DNA of 64,000 nt from CAVTAV01 sp963732795 (GCA_963732795.1 CAVTAV010000005.1:62001-126000); one strand, 5' to 3'. Numbered from the stretch's first letter, positions 18,687-28,782 are shown. Translations and numbers: made by a program. Notes: generated by a model from the letters alone, not told the origin.

Positions 18687-20076
18687 ATGGCCGCGCAGCC
18701 GCTGGAATTGGATGTCGTCGTTGGGGAACTCGCCAAACGGGTCGGGGACCGGGTTACGACGGCGAAAGGGCATGCGCGAGCAGCACGGCAAGGACGTGTT
18801 CTCGACCAAATGCGTGCCGCCGGACGCCGTGGTTTTCGCGGAATCGACCGAGGAAGTCGCCGGAGATCGTCAAGCTCTGCGCCGCGCACAACGTGCCGCT
18901 GATCCCGTTCGGCACCGGCACGGCGCTCGAAGGCCATTTCATGGCGATCAACGGCGGCATCAGCCTCGATATGAGCCGGATGAACAATATCCTCCGGGTC
19001 AGCCCCGAGGACATGGACGTCACGGTCCAGGCCGGCGTCACCCGCAAGCAGCTCAACGAATACATCAAGGATCAGGGGCTGTTCTTCCCGATCGATCCGG
19101 GCGCGGATGCCTCGATCGGCGGCATGTCGTCGACCCGCGCCTCGGGCACGAACGCCGTGCGCTACGGCACCATGCGCGAGAACGTGCTGAGCCTCGAAGT
19201 CGTGCTGCCGGATGGGCGGATCATCCGCACCGCACGGCGCGCCCGGAAATCCTCGGCCGGCTACGATCTCGACGCGGCTGTTCGTCGGCGCGGAGGGCAC
19301 GCTCGGCGTGATCACCGAGGTGACCTTGCGGCTACACGGCATTCCCGAGGCGATTTCCGCCGCGATCTGCTCCTTCGACACGTCTGGAAGGCGCGGTCAG
19401 GACGGTGATCCAGACCATCCAGATGGGCGTGCCGGTCGCGCGGATCGAGCTTCTGGACGAGGTCCAGGTCGATTCGGTGAACAAATATTCGAAGCTCGGC
19501 CTTCCGGATAAGCCCTTGTTAATGCTGGAGTTTCACGGTACCGAGCGGGGCGTGATCGAGCAGGCGGAAATCGTCAAGATGATCACCGAAGAGCATGGCG
19601 GTAGCGATTTCGACTGGAAGACCCGGCCGGAGGACCGCAACGAGCTCTGGAAGGCGCGGCACGAAGCCGCCTTCGCCAATCTCGCCTACCGGCCCGGCGC
19701 GATGGCCTTCACGGCGGATGTCTGCGTCCCGATCTCACGGCTCGCCGAATGCATCCTCGAGACCAAGAAGGACATTCAGGACTCCTACCTGATCTCGCCG
19801 ATCATCGGCCATGTCGGCGACGGCAATTTCCATGTCAGCTTCCTGATCATGATGGACGACGAGAAGGAATGGGCCGAAGCCCGCCGCCTCAATTCCCGCC
19901 TCGTCAAGCGCGCCATCGCCATGGACGGCACCTGCTCGGGCGAGCACGGCATCGGCATCAACAAGAAACCCTATCTCGCCGAAGAGCACGGCGAGGCGGT
20001 CGACGTCATGCGCATGATCAAGCGCACGATCGACCCGCTTAACATCATGAATCCGGGGAAGATTTTCGACCTGTAA
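18687..20076 (+). CDS. FAD-linked D-lactate dehydrogenase / GlcD-like oxidase (frameshifted)
   Basis: A flavoprotein of about 463 residues with an FAD-binding PCMH domain then a FAD-oxidase C domain. Four extra bases (near 18770, 18860, 19272, 19383) break it; joined pieces read 'MREQHGKDVFSTKCVPPDAV', 'EIVKLCAAHNVPLIPFGTGT', 'GADASIGGMSSTRASGTNAV', 'RLFVGAEGTLGVITEVTLRL' and 'IGHVGDGNFHVSFLI'. The end, 'DGTCSGEHGIGINKKPYL', is typical of D-lactate and glycolate oxidases. The single-subunit layout fits D-lactate:cytochrome c/quinone oxidoreductase best. D-2-hydroxyglutarate and other 2-hydroxy acids remain possible substrates. Confidence 0.85.
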
Positions 20077-20085
20077 TCTTCTCCG

Positions 20086-20207
20086 TCACGCGCGGATCAA
20101 GCCCGGCCATGACGATGGGTATAATGGTCATAGCGAGGAGGCCGTAGGCCGACGCGGCAATCCAGGGCGGTTGGATCGCCGCGGCCGCCTAGCGACCTCG
20201 CGATGAC
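20086..20207. repeat. REP-like extragenic palindrome, family A copy 4 (composite)
   Basis: Contains GGTCATAGCGAGGAGGCCGT, GCGGCAATCCAG, TTGGATCGCCGCGG and ACCTCGCGATGACG, preceded by a fragment GCGCGGATCAAGCCCGGCCA. It fills the convergent gap between the dehydrogenase and the DUF4399 gene. Confidence 0.65.
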
Positions 20208-20215
20208 GTTGAGGC

Positions 20216-20632
20216 CTATTTCACCGTAATGGTGATCTGCTCGGAATAGACCGGCGGGTTATGCGGGACATGCTGAAAGTCGGCCAGGAGAAGCTGCAGC
20301 GTGTGCTTGCCGGGCGGCAGGGTGACCGTGGTCTCGGTCTGGCCGCCGCCGAAATGGACATGCTGATCGTCCTTCGGGATCGGCTGGTCGAGGGGCGGCA
20401 GCGGCGCATCGATGATCAGGTGATGATGCCCGGTGTTCTCTTGCTCGACGCCGGCGGGCGCGACGCCCATGCCCTCCAAGCCGAATTGGACTTTGAACGG
20501 GCTGGTGACGGTCTCGCCGTCGGCGGGCGAAATGATGTAAGCCTTTGCGCCCTTTGGCGAATCGGTGGCCGAGGCGACGGTGGTGACGGCCAGCAAGGCG
20601 ACGGCGACGGCGGCCAATCTCAGGATCTTCAT
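20216..20632 (-). CDS. DUF4399-containing exported protein
   Basis: A 138-residue protein with a cleavable signal peptide (MKILRLAAVAVALLAVTTVA SA, cut near residue 22). The DUF4399 core is 'KAYIISPADGETVTSPFKVQ' followed by 'GLEGMGVAPAG', the His cluster 'ENTGHHHLIIDAPLPPLD', 'DDQHVHFGGGQTETTVTLPP' and 'GKHTLQLLLADFQHVPHNPP'. The repeated His residues suggest metal binding, but the function is unknown. The ATG at 20632 is preceded by GGGAGG at six bases, which selects it over upstream in-frame codons. Confidence 0.82.
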   Translation of the reverse strand: MKILRLAAVAVALLAVTTVASATDSPKGAKAYIISPADGETVTSPFKVQFGLEGMGVAPAGVEQENTGHHHLIIDAPLPPLDQPIPKDDQHVHFGGGQTETTVTLPPGKHTLQLLLADFQHVPHNPPVYSEQITITVK

Positions 20633-20901
20633 GGGGAGCCTCCCTTCGTGATGAGTGGTCGTGCGACGCGAAAACGCGTGACGGGCGCGGTCCCAAAGCC
20701 TCGCCCGCCGGCCGCCCATTCTAGGCCACAATTCGCTGGCAGCAATGGCCCTCTGCCGCTGTCGGCCCCCGGAAGGCCACTGGCGATGGAAAAAAGCCCG
20801 CGATTTAGCTAAGTTAGCGCCCTGTTAAGCGGGCGCGCCGATCATCGGCGCGGCACTGGACCAGCAATGGCAGCAGCCTGAGGGGCCGTGAGGAGATTTG
20901 A

Positions 20902-23900
20902 GTGAACCGGGCCTTGATCGCCCTGGGATGTCTCATCGTCGTCCTGGTGGCGGGCGCTCTGATCGCGCCGAGCTTCATCGACTGGAACAAATACAAGGAC
21001 CCGATCCAGGCCGAAGCCGAGCGGCTGACCGGCCGGGACGTGACCGTGGGCGGCCATTTGAGCTTCTCGGTCCTGCCGTCGCCGGCTTTGTCCGCGGACG
21101 ACGTCCGCATCGCCAACATCCCGGGCGCGAAGGCCGATGATTTCGCGCATCTCAAGTCGCTCCGGGTCAAGGTTGCGCTGCTGCCGCTTTTGACCGGCAA
21201 GATCCGGGTCAAGCAGGTCACCTTGGTCGAGCCCGAGATTGCGCTTGAGATCACCAGGGACGGCACGCGCAACTGGATTTTCGCGAACGCCACCAACGCG
21301 CCCGAGAAGCCCGCGCCCGGCGGCAGTCCGAGATTGCTTCAAGCCGTCCGGCTCGACAATTTCGTGATCGAGAACGGCGACATCACCTTTCATGACGAGC
21401 GCAAGCAGGGATCAGGCGGGGAGCAGCAGGTCAAGAACCTGAACGCCGTCATCACCGCGCGGACGTTGCAAGGGCCGGTGAAGGCCTCGGGGCAGGGGGA
21501 CTATCGCGGCGTGCCGCTCTCCTTCACGCTCGACGCCGGCCAATATTCGGCGGGCAATCCCATGCCGCTTTCGATCGAGCTCAAATCGGTCAACGAGCCT
21601 ATCGGCGCCACGTTCAGCGGCTCGTTGACGGATACCTCCCCGCGCGCCTCGGTGAACGGCAAGCTCACGCTCGGCGGCGACGATCTCGGCGGGTTGTTCC
21701 GTATCGTCGATCTGGCGAACGCCACGCCGGCGACGACGCCCGATTTCTCGTCCCATAAGAAATTCTCGTTCGAGACCAAGGTCAGCGGCTCTACCGACGA
21801 GGCCAAGCTCGACGATGTCGCGCTGACCGTCGGCCAGGCGAACGGCAGCGGCGCGGCGACCCTTTCGCTCAATGCCGGCCCCAAATTCGACGCCACTTTC
21901 CGGATGAACAGCGTCGATCTCGATGCGCTGCTGAAGCCCGGCCCGAAGCCCAGCGCCGCGCCGGGGGCGCCGACCGTCGTCGATATTGCGCCGAAACAGG
22001 GCGCCGCGACCGGTTTCACCCTGCCGGACAAAGCCAACGGATCGCTCGATCTCGGCATCGCGGCGCTCACCTATCACGACGGCACGGTGCGGCAGATCCG
22101 GTTCGCCGCCGAATTGAAGGACGGCAAGGTTTCGGTGACCCGCGCCTCGGCGCTCTTGCCCGGTGGCTCCGATGTCGGGCTTACGGGGTCGCTGACGGCC
22201 GAGGCCGGGAAGCCTCATTTCGCCGGTGACATCAAGGGCACCTCGAACAACGTCCGCGCCATTCTCGACTGGTTCAACGCCAATCCGGCGGATATCCCGG
22301 CCGATCGCCTGACCAAGCTGGTGCTCGCCAGCGGCGTCGATCTCGTCGGCGACAAGGCGCAGCTGTCAGAATCTCGACGTCACGCTGGATACCTCGCGCA
22401 TCACCGGCACCGGCGCGATCGGCTTCGCCGCCCGCCCGACGGTGGATCTCGTTGTCGATATCGATCGGCTCAATCTCGACGCCTATGTAGCCCATAATAC
22501 GGACACGACGCAGACCCCGCCGTCCTCGGACGACGCACCCAAGCCGAAACCCGCCGGACCGGGGCATCCGCTGGCCGGCCTCGAAAATTTCGACGGTTCG
22601 CTCAAGGCGCGGGTCGGCCACATGATTCTATTCGGTCTCGGCGCCGACAAGGTGGCGTTCGACGGCTCGCTCAAGGACGGCGTCGCGACTTTGACCTCCT
22701 TTGCCGCCGATGACGTGTCCGGAGCCTCGGTCATGGCGACCGGCTCGGCCCGGGGCTTTGCCGGCGACGTCGCTTACAAGGCGGACGTGGATCTCGCCGC
22801 CAAGGACCTCGCGGAATTCCTGAACGCCGTCGATGTAAGTGTGCCCTTCGCCACGGATTCGCTCGGCAAGGCCGATCTCAAGCTCGGCTTCGATGCCACG
22901 GGGCCGATGAAGGCGGTCAATGTCAGCGGCAAGGTCGGCGCGACCCAGGTGACCGCCTCCCGCTCGACCGCAAAGGCCGCCGATGCCAAGTCGTTCGACG
23001 TCAAATTCGACCTCAAGAACCCCAGCCTCCGCGATTTCTCGCGCCAATTTGCGATCGGCGTCAAACCCGTTTCGGCCGCGGCCGATACGCCGATTTCCCT
23101 GAGCGGTACGGTCTCGGGCACCAACGAGGCCGCCAAGCTGCAGGCCCATGGTACGGTGACCGGCGGCTCGATCGATGCCGACGGCGACCTGGCGGCCCTC
23201 GACGGCGAGCCCCGTTACGATCTGGCGGTCAAGCTCAATGACGACGATTTCGGCAATCTCGTGCGCGCGCTCGGCTTCGATTTCTCGCGCGAGCCGGGCT
23301 CCGTCGGCCCGGTCGCGGCGTCGGCCCAGGTGAAGGGCACGGCGGATAAGGCCGAGATCTCGAACCTCAAAGCCAATCTCGGAGAGACCATGACCTCGGG
23401 GAGCGCCAGCCTGGACCTGTCCGGCAATATTCCGAAGATTATGGCCGACCTCACGGCAAGCGAGATCGTCGCCGATCAATTCATGGCCAAGCCGACGACC
23501 GGGGTCGCGCAGGCCAAGGCGGCGGGTCGGAACGATCCCGGACAGAAGCGCTGGTCGCGCCGAAGGCTCGGGCTCGACTGGATGTCGCGCTATGCCGGCG
23601 AGGTCGAGCTCAAAGCCGACCGGCTCACGGCGCGCGGTTACGATGTGTTGGAGCCGGACATCAAGCTCCTCCTGGACAACGGGACATTGACCGTCCGCCA
23701 GCTCACCGGCCAGCTTTTCGGCGGGGCGCTGGACTTGCGGGCCGTGCTGCGCGGCCAAGCAACGCCCGACCTATCGCTGACTTTCAGCCTGTCCGACGCC
23801 TCGGTCGCAGGCGCGCTTCAAGCCATGGCGAGCGTCGATACGGCGACTGGCACTTTTTCGATGAACGGCTCGATCTCGGGCTCAGGCACCAGCCAATTCG

Positions 23901-24460
23901 ACATCATCTCGGATCTCACCGGCAGCGCGACCTTGAAGGCCGAGAACGGCGTGCTGCGCGGTTTCGACCTGAAGCGGATCGCGACCGGTGCGGCGAAAAT
24001 CCAGACCATGGACGACGTCACCAAGCTGCTCTACACCGCGACCACCCAGGGCACGACACCCTATAAGTCGATCCAGGCGACGCTCCGCTTCGACAACGGC
24101 ATCCTGACCGCGCAGAACGTGATGACGGACATCGACTCCGCCAAGGGCTCCATGGATGTCTCGGTCGATCTGCCGCGCTGGACCGCTTCGGTCGACAGCC
24201 GCTTCACCCTCAAGGATCTCGCCGGCTCTCCGCCGATCGCTATCGTCTTGACCGGTCCCGTCAACAAGCCGCGCCGTGACGTCCGTACCGCCGATATGGA
24301 GAAATATCTCGCCAAGAATGTCGATGAATCCTTGCTCAAAGGCGTGATCGAGCAGGATAATTCGGGGCTGCAGCAACTCCTCGGCTCGGACAAGCCACCC
24401 GCGGCTCCGGCACCCAAGACGCCTGAACCGAAACCGCAGCCGCCGCAGCCTGCGCAGTAG
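20902..24460 (+). CDS. AsmA family protein (one frameshift)
   Basis: A large (about 1,185-residue) AsmA-like protein: one N-terminal membrane helix (about residues 3-22, cytoplasm-in) followed by a long periplasmic beta-rich bridge. Family marks are 'PSFIDWNKYKDPIQAEAERL' and TGRDVTVGGHLSFSVLPSPA at the start and a C-terminal AsmA_2 segment. A single extra T near 22366 separates the two halves; the join reads 'AQLQNLDVTLDTSRITGTGA'. AsmA/TamB/YhdP-type proteins move lipids between inner and outer membranes, and that role is inferred here. The start is a GTG. It converges with the RHH gene, leaving 5 bases. Confidence 0.85.
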
Positions 24461-24465
24461 CCCGA

Positions 24466-24720
24466 TCACTCCGGATTAGGTTCGGCGTCTATCGTGCGGC
24501 CGCCAAGGGCGCGTTCGAGAAGCGCGACCCGCAAGGCGCTCGACAGGTTTCCCGTTCGATGGGCGTCGATTTCGGTGACGAGGTCGTTGATCGAGCGGCC
24601 GTCGCGCCGGGCGACGTCCTTGAGATAGCGCCAGAAGATCGCTTCCAGGGTGATGCTGGTGCCGTGTCCCGCAACTTGGACGGAATGCTTTTCGAGCCGG
24701 GCCGGGTCGGTGTCGGTCAT
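24466..24720 (-). CDS. Ribbon-helix-helix domain protein
   Basis: An 84-residue small DNA-binding type protein. The segment 'KHSVQVAGHGTSITLEAIFW' followed by 'RYLKDVARRDGRSINDLVTE' matches the RHH_4 family, common and single-copy in Alphaproteobacteria. The start overlaps the fumC stop by 4 bases (ATGA), so the two are co-transcribed. The regulated target is unknown. Confidence 0.82.
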   Translation of the reverse strand: MTDTDPARLEKHSVQVAGHGTSITLEAIFWRYLKDVARRDGRSINDLVTEIDAHRTGNLSSALRVALLERALGGRTIDAEPNPE

Positions 24721-26144
24721 GACTTCTTAGGCCGGTTCTGGGGCTTGGCCTTGGCGGGTTTGACCATATTTTCAGGCACGACGAGCCGGTCGAAATCCTC
24801 GGCGCTGACCGCTTTGAGCTCCAGCGCGGCCTCGCGGAGGGTCAGGTCGTAATCGAAGGCGTGCTTGGCGATCTTGGCGGCGGCGTCATAGCCGATCTCG
24901 GGCGCGAGCGCGGTGACCAGCATGAGCGAGCGGTCGAGAAGCTCGACGATCCGCGACATCTCCGGCTCGATTCCGTCAACGCAGCGGTCGGCGAAGCTTC
25001 GGGCGGCATCGCCCAGCAGCCGGATCGATTGCAGGACATTATAGGCGATCAGCGGCTTGTAGGCGTTGAGCTCCATCTGGCCATGGGCGCCGCCGAAGGT
25101 GACCGCGACATGATTGCCCATCACCTGCGCCGCCACCATGACCAAGGCCTCGGCCTGGGTCGGGTTGACCTTGCCCGGCATGATCGAGGAGCCCGGCTCG
25201 TTCGCCGGCAGCCGCAACTCGCCGAGTCCCGCGCGGGGGCCGGAGCCGAGGAGCCGGATATCGTTCGCGATCTTCATCAGGCTCGCGGCGATCGTGTTCA
25301 GCACGCCCGACAGCTCCACCATCGCGTCATGGGTGGCAATGCCCTCGAACTTGTTCTTCGCAGACCTGAAGGGGAGGCCGGCGATCTTGGCGATCTCGGC
25401 CGCGACCATTCGGCCGAACTCGGCCGGAGCGTTAAGTCCCGTGCCGACCGCCGTGCCGCCCTGGGCGAGATCCAGGAGCCGCGGCATGGCGCTTTCGATC
25501 CGGTCGAGGCTCAGCTCGACCTGTCGGACATAGCCGGAGAATTCCTGGCCGAGGGTAATCGGTGTCGCGTCCTGGAGATGGGTGCGCCCGATCTTGACCA
25601 CCTCGCTCCAGCGCTTCGACTTTTTCGCGAGAACCCGGCGCAAATGCTTGAGCGCGGGCGTGAGGCCCTGATCGAGCTCCGTGACCGCCGCGACATGCAT
25701 GGCCGTGGGGAAGGTGTCGTTCGAGGACTGGCTGCGATTGACGTGATCGTTGGGATGGACGGGCTTCTTCGAGCCGAGCGTGCCGCCCAGGATCTCGATC
25801 GCGCGGTTCGCGATGACCTCGTTGGCGTTCATATTGGTCTGGGTGCCGGAACCGGTCTGCCAGATCACCAGCGGGAACTCGCCGTCCCATTTGCCGTCGA
25901 CCACTTCCTGGGCGGCCTGTTCGATGGCTTTGGCGAGTTTGGGCTCGAGGATACCGAGCTTGGCGTTGGTGCGCGCCGCCGCGAGCTTGATGACGCCGAG
26001 CGCCCGGACGATCGGCACCGGCATGTGCTCCGCGCCGATCGGAAAATTCATCAGGGAACGCTGAGTCTGCGCGCCCCAATAATGTGCCGCGGGCACGTCG
26101 ACCGCGCCAAGGGAATCCGTTTCTCTGCGGGTTTTCTTTGACAT
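24717..26144 (-). CDS. fumC: Fumarate hydratase, class II
   Basis: Iron-free, oxygen-stable fumarase of the TCA cycle (fumarate + water to L-malate), superfamily of argininosuccinase/fumarase. The signature GSSIMPGKVNP is present near residues 318-328, along with 'TGSGTQTNMNANEVIANRA' and 'HPNDHVNRSQSSNDTFPTAM'. About 475 residues, normal for the class. An in-frame TTG lies 24 bases upstream, but the ATG giving MSKKTRRETDSLGAVDVPA is preferred because family N-termini begin there. A second, unrelated class I fumarase lies 2.6 kb away. Confidence 0.95.
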   Translation of the reverse strand: MSKKTRRETDSLGAVDVPAAHYWGAQTQRSLMNFPIGAEHMPVPIVRALGVIKLAAARTNAKLGILEPKLAKAIEQAAQEVVDGKWDGEFPLVIWQTGSGTQTNMNANEVIANRAIEILGGTLGSKKPVHPNDHVNRSQSSNDTFPTAMHVAAVTELDQGLTPALKHLRRVLAKKSKRWSEVVKIGRTHLQDATPITLGQEFSGYVRQVELSLDRIESAMPRLLDLAQGGTAVGTGLNAPAEFGRMVAAEIAKIAGLPFRSAKNKFEGIATHDAMVELSGVLNTIAASLMKIANDIRLLGSGPRAGLGELRLPANEPGSSIMPGKVNPTQAEALVMVAAQVMGNHVAVTFGGAHGQMELNAYKPLIAYNVLQSIRLLGDAARSFADRCVDGIEPEMSRIVELLDRSLMLVTALAPEIGYDAAAKIAKHAFDYDLTLREAALELKAVSAEDFDRLVVPENMVKPAKAKPQNRPKKS

Positions 26145-26175
26145 GAGCTCCGCCGAATGAGGAGCCAAAATAGCA

Positions 26176-26215
26176 TCAAGCCCGGGAAATCGGCAAAGCC
26201 GAATCCCGGGCTTGA
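26176..26215 (-). terminator. Rho-independent terminator after the PEP-CTERM gene
   Basis: A 12-bp perfect stem TCAAGCCCGGGA / TCCCGGGCTTGA with a partly paired interior, followed on the minus strand by ATTTT. It lies 25 bases beyond the PEP-CTERM stop and just before fumC, so it would insulate the two. Confidence 0.65.
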
Positions 26216-26239
26216 GTGGGCCGAAGCCCCGTCGAGGTC

Positions 26240-28348
26240 CTAGTTGTTGCGGCGGCGGATTAGGACCTCGGCAAACTTGCGCGCCACTTGCCGCCGGCGG
26301 CGCATGAACTCCAGAGCAACGAGACCGAAGAGCAGAAGCGACCAGCTCGCGGGCTCCGGAACGTCCGTGCTGTGACCGCTCGAGTGACCCTCATGGTGAT
26401 CACCATCGTGGTGGTGATGATGGTGGTAGGTCCCCGGGTCGGTTGGGTCGATGGTCGGCAGATCGTTGTCGGTCGGGCCATTGTTGTCATTGTTCTGCGT
26501 CTGGCCGTCATTCGACGAACCGCTGCTGTTGCCGTTGTTGTTCTGGCCGTCCGTATTGGTCGTGGTCGGAATGGTCGGCCCATTGTTGTTGCCGGGCTGG
26601 AAGTTGTCGTTAGGCGGATTGGTCCCGCCGGTGCCGCCGGTTCCACCCGTGCCGCCTGTTCCACCGCTTCCACCCGAGCCGCCCGCGCCACCGGTTCCGC
26701 CGGTACCACCCGTACCGAGGAGGCCGGCGCTACCGCCCGTGCCGCCAGAGCCGCCGCTGCCACCGCTACCGCCCGCGCCACCAGAGCTGCCGGTACCGCC
26801 GCTTCCACCCGTGCCGCCCGCGCCACCGGTTCCGCCGGTACCACCCGTACCGAGGAGACCACCGCTACCGCCGGCACCGCCCGTGCCACCGGTTCCGCCC
26901 GAGCTGCCGGTACCGCCGGTGCCACTGCTTCCGCCCGTACCGCTTGTTCCACCGGTTCCACTTGAGCCACCCGTGCCACCAGAGCCGCCGGAACCCCCGG
27001 TTCCGCCAGAGCCGCCGGTGCCACCGCTTCCGCCCGAGCCACCCGTGCCACCAGAGCCGCCGGTGCCACCGCTACCGCCGGTACCACCCGTACCGAGGAG
27101 ATCACCGCTACCACCCGAGCCGCCCGTTCCACCGGTCCCGCCGGCACCACCCGTGCCACCGGTTCCGCCCGAGCTGCCAGTACCGCCGGTGCCACTGCTT
27201 CCGCCCGTACCGCTTGTTCCACCGGTTCCACTTGAGCCACCCGTGCCACCAGAGCCGCCGGTACCACCGCTGCCGCCCGTGCCACCGGAACCCCCGGTTC
27301 CACCCGTGCCGCCTGTTCCACCGGTCCCGCCAGTCCCGCCGGTACCACCCGTACCGAGGAGGCCGCCGCTACCGCCCGTGCCACCAGAGCCGCCGGAACC
27401 CCCGGTTCCACCCGAACCGCCTGTTCCACCGCTACCACTCGAGCCGCCCGTTCCACCGGTCCCGCCGGCACCACCCGTGCCACCGGTTCCACCCGAGCCA
27501 CCCTGGTCGCCGGAGTTATTTGCGGTTGTCGTCACGGTCGAATCGACGTTCGAATTCGATCCGCCGTTGTTCGACGTATAGAACGAGCCCGGATTGTTCG
27601 GATCGGTGTACTGCACCGAGTTGCCGTTCGAATTGCCGGTATCGACCACGATGACGACCTGGCCTCCGCCATTGTTCCCGCCTGAATTCGAGCCGCCGCC
27701 GTTGTTGTTGGTGTGATTGCCGGTCGGCGTCGGCGCCTGGGTCGGTGTCGTGTGGCTTGGGAAGATATTTCCAGTCGGGCCGCTACTTGTGCCGCCCGTG
27801 CTGCCGAGTCCGCCACCGGAGCCGCCGCCAAATCCGCCGCCGAATCCGCCGAAACGCCCGCCGGGGACGACATCGCTGAAACGCGAGTCGATCGTGCGGA
27901 CGAAGGAGGTCGGGATCGAGCCAGGAGACGACATACCGCCGGAAACGATGAATTGGGACGGCTTGCCGTGGTCGAACACCACATCGACGGTGAGGTCATG
28001 GGCCGAATAGGTTTGATTGCCCACCCGCACGTAGCCCGAAGCCGGGTGAACGTCGTCCAGAAGAACGTGACCGAACTTGGAAATTTGGGACAGATCATAG
28101 TTGAACGTGATCGAGCCGCTGACATCATCGGCTGGCGGCTTGGTGCCGTTCGTGAAATCCGCAAAGTTCGACGCATTGACGGTGAGGGTCGTCGTCATCT
28201 TGCCGTCGTCGATCTTGTCGTTGGTGATGGTGCCGTGTGAAATCCGGATGTGCCGGTTCGGCATCGACTGGCTGACGGCAAAGGTAACCGCCCCAATCAC
28301 ACCAAACGCCGCAATCGCCGTGATTCTGTTTGTAAGTTTCCGCCGCAT
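26240..28348 (-). CDS. PEP-CTERM protein with long Gly-Gly-Thr/Ser repeat tract
   Basis: A 702-residue exported protein. Residues 1-30 form a signal peptide or anchor (FGVIGAVTFAVS). Residues 30-165 are a globular N-terminal domain with 'ITFNYDLSQISKFGHVLLDD', which I do not recognise as a named family. Next come Gly/Asn-rich linkers, then an unbroken tract of Gly-Gly-X triplets (X mostly Thr or Ser) over about residues 282-577. It is interrupted by Leu-Leu-Gly-Thr landmarks. An Asn/Asp-rich region and a His cluster (six His then DGDHHEGH, near 640-655) precede a PEP-CTERM sorting signal: VPEPASW, a hydrophobic helix and RRRR. The ATG has GGAG eight bases upstream. Exosortase processing and surface or matrix location are inferred from the signal; the role is unknown. 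Confidence 0.85.
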   Translation of the reverse strand: MRRKLTNRITAIAAFGVIGAVTFAVSQSMPNRHIRISHGTITNDKIDDGKMTTTLTVNASNFADFTNGTKPPADDVSGSITFNYDLSQISKFGHVLLDDVHPASGYVRVGNQTYSAHDLTVDVVFDHGKPSQFIVSGGMSSPGSIPTSFVRTIDSRFSDVVPGGRFGGFGGGFGGGSGGGLGSTGGTSSGPTGNIFPSHTTPTQAPTPTGNHTNNNGGGSNSGGNNGGGQVVIVVDTGNSNGNSVQYTDPNNPGSFYTSNNGGSNSNVDSTVTTTANNSGDQGGSGGTGGTGGAGGTGGTGGSSGSGGTGGSGGTGGSGGSGGTGGSGGLLGTGGTGGTGGTGGTGGTGGTGGSGGTGGSGGTGGSGGTGGSSGTGGTSGTGGSSGTGGTGSSGGTGGTGGAGGTGGTGGSGGSGDLLGTGGTGGSGGTGGSGGTGGSGGSGGTGGSGGTGGSGGSGGTGGSSGTGGTSGTGGSSGTGGTGSSGGTGGTGGAGGSGGLLGTGGTGGTGGAGGTGGSGGTGSSGGAGGSGGSGGSGGTGGSAGLLGTGGTGGTGGAGGSGGSGGTGGTGGTGGTGGTNPPNDNFQPGNNNGPTIPTTTNTDGQNNNGNSSGSSNDGQTQNNDNNGPTDNDLPTIDPTDPGTYHHHHHHDGDHHEGHSSGHSTDVPEPASWSLLLFGLVALEFMRRRRQVARKFAEVLIRRRNN
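26621..27505 (-). repeat. Tandem GGN-GGN-ACN coding repeat (Gly-Gly-Thr/Ser)
   Basis: About 885 bp of period-9 (codon-triplet) repeat encoding Gly-Gly-Thr/Ser. Higher-order structure is visible. The landmark CCCGTACCGAGGAG (Leu-Leu-Gly-Thr on the coding strand) occurs near 26709, 26846, 27087 and 27348. A block of about 120 bp (26870-26990) recurs 270 bp downstream (27140-27260) with only a few mismatches. Confidence 0.85.
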
Positions 28349-28596
28349 GAAAGTACTCCAGCCACTCGACCCTTCAACGGCCCGCCGCCGCGAATCCGGG
28401 TTGGCCGTACTAAAGCAACCGCCATGCCACGAAAGTTAATTGCGTAAATTCAATAGGTTACAGAGATTCTGTCCAGCTTAGGGACAAGCCTAAATCGGGA
28501 TTCGGGGGGGCCGGGACGGCAGTGTGCGATTTTGAAACCGCCGGGGAGGCGCCGTCAGGCCATGCTGGCGGGCGGATTCGAGGCCATCGCGGCCTC

Positions 28597-28778
28597 TCAA
28601 TGCCGGCCGTCGAAGTCGCGAACGGTGACCGAGGCGACGGCGCGGGGATCGAGACAGTTAACGTTCACGCTCAGGCCGCCGGGGCGGGAGCGGGGATCGT
28701 AGAAGGATTTGAACTCCGCACCTCGAAGCGCACCACGCCGCAATGGCATCCGCCGGTATGGGTGATCGGATCGGCCAA
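28597..28778 (-). pseudogene. GFA/CENP-V family gene with internal deletion
   Basis: The N-terminus 'DPITHTGGCHCGVVRFEV' is the zinc-binding start of the glutathione-dependent formaldehyde-activating (GFA) family. It runs directly, with frame loss near 28712, into the family C-terminus 'AEFKSFYDPRSRPGGLSVNV' followed by NCLDPRAVASVTVRDFDGRH. GFA proteins are usually about 130 residues; this remnant spans about 60 codons, so the middle zinc-binding part (CxxC region) is missing. The likely start is a TTG 4 bases after the class I fumarase stop. Either a real decayed gene or an assembly collapse. Confidence 0.7.
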
Positions 28779-28782
28779 GCCG

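Noticed and set aside
26621..27505. A CRISPR array or minisatellite of non-coding type in the regular repeat tract
   Set aside because: Period is nine bases with codon structure, there are no unique spacers of constant length, and the frame stays open for the whole tract.
26451..27581. A long Pro-Pro-Val repeat protein on the plus strand opposite the PEP-CTERM gene
   Set aside because: It is the reverse complement of the Gly-Gly-Thr codons. It has no start context, signal or ribosome-binding site, while the minus-strand protein has all of these and a sorting signal.
28672..28720. A tRNA-like T-arm (GGAGTTCAAATCC) and therefore a tRNA remnant or attachment site
   Set aside because: The stem does not pair, and the same bases encode the C-terminal part of the GFA family in another frame.
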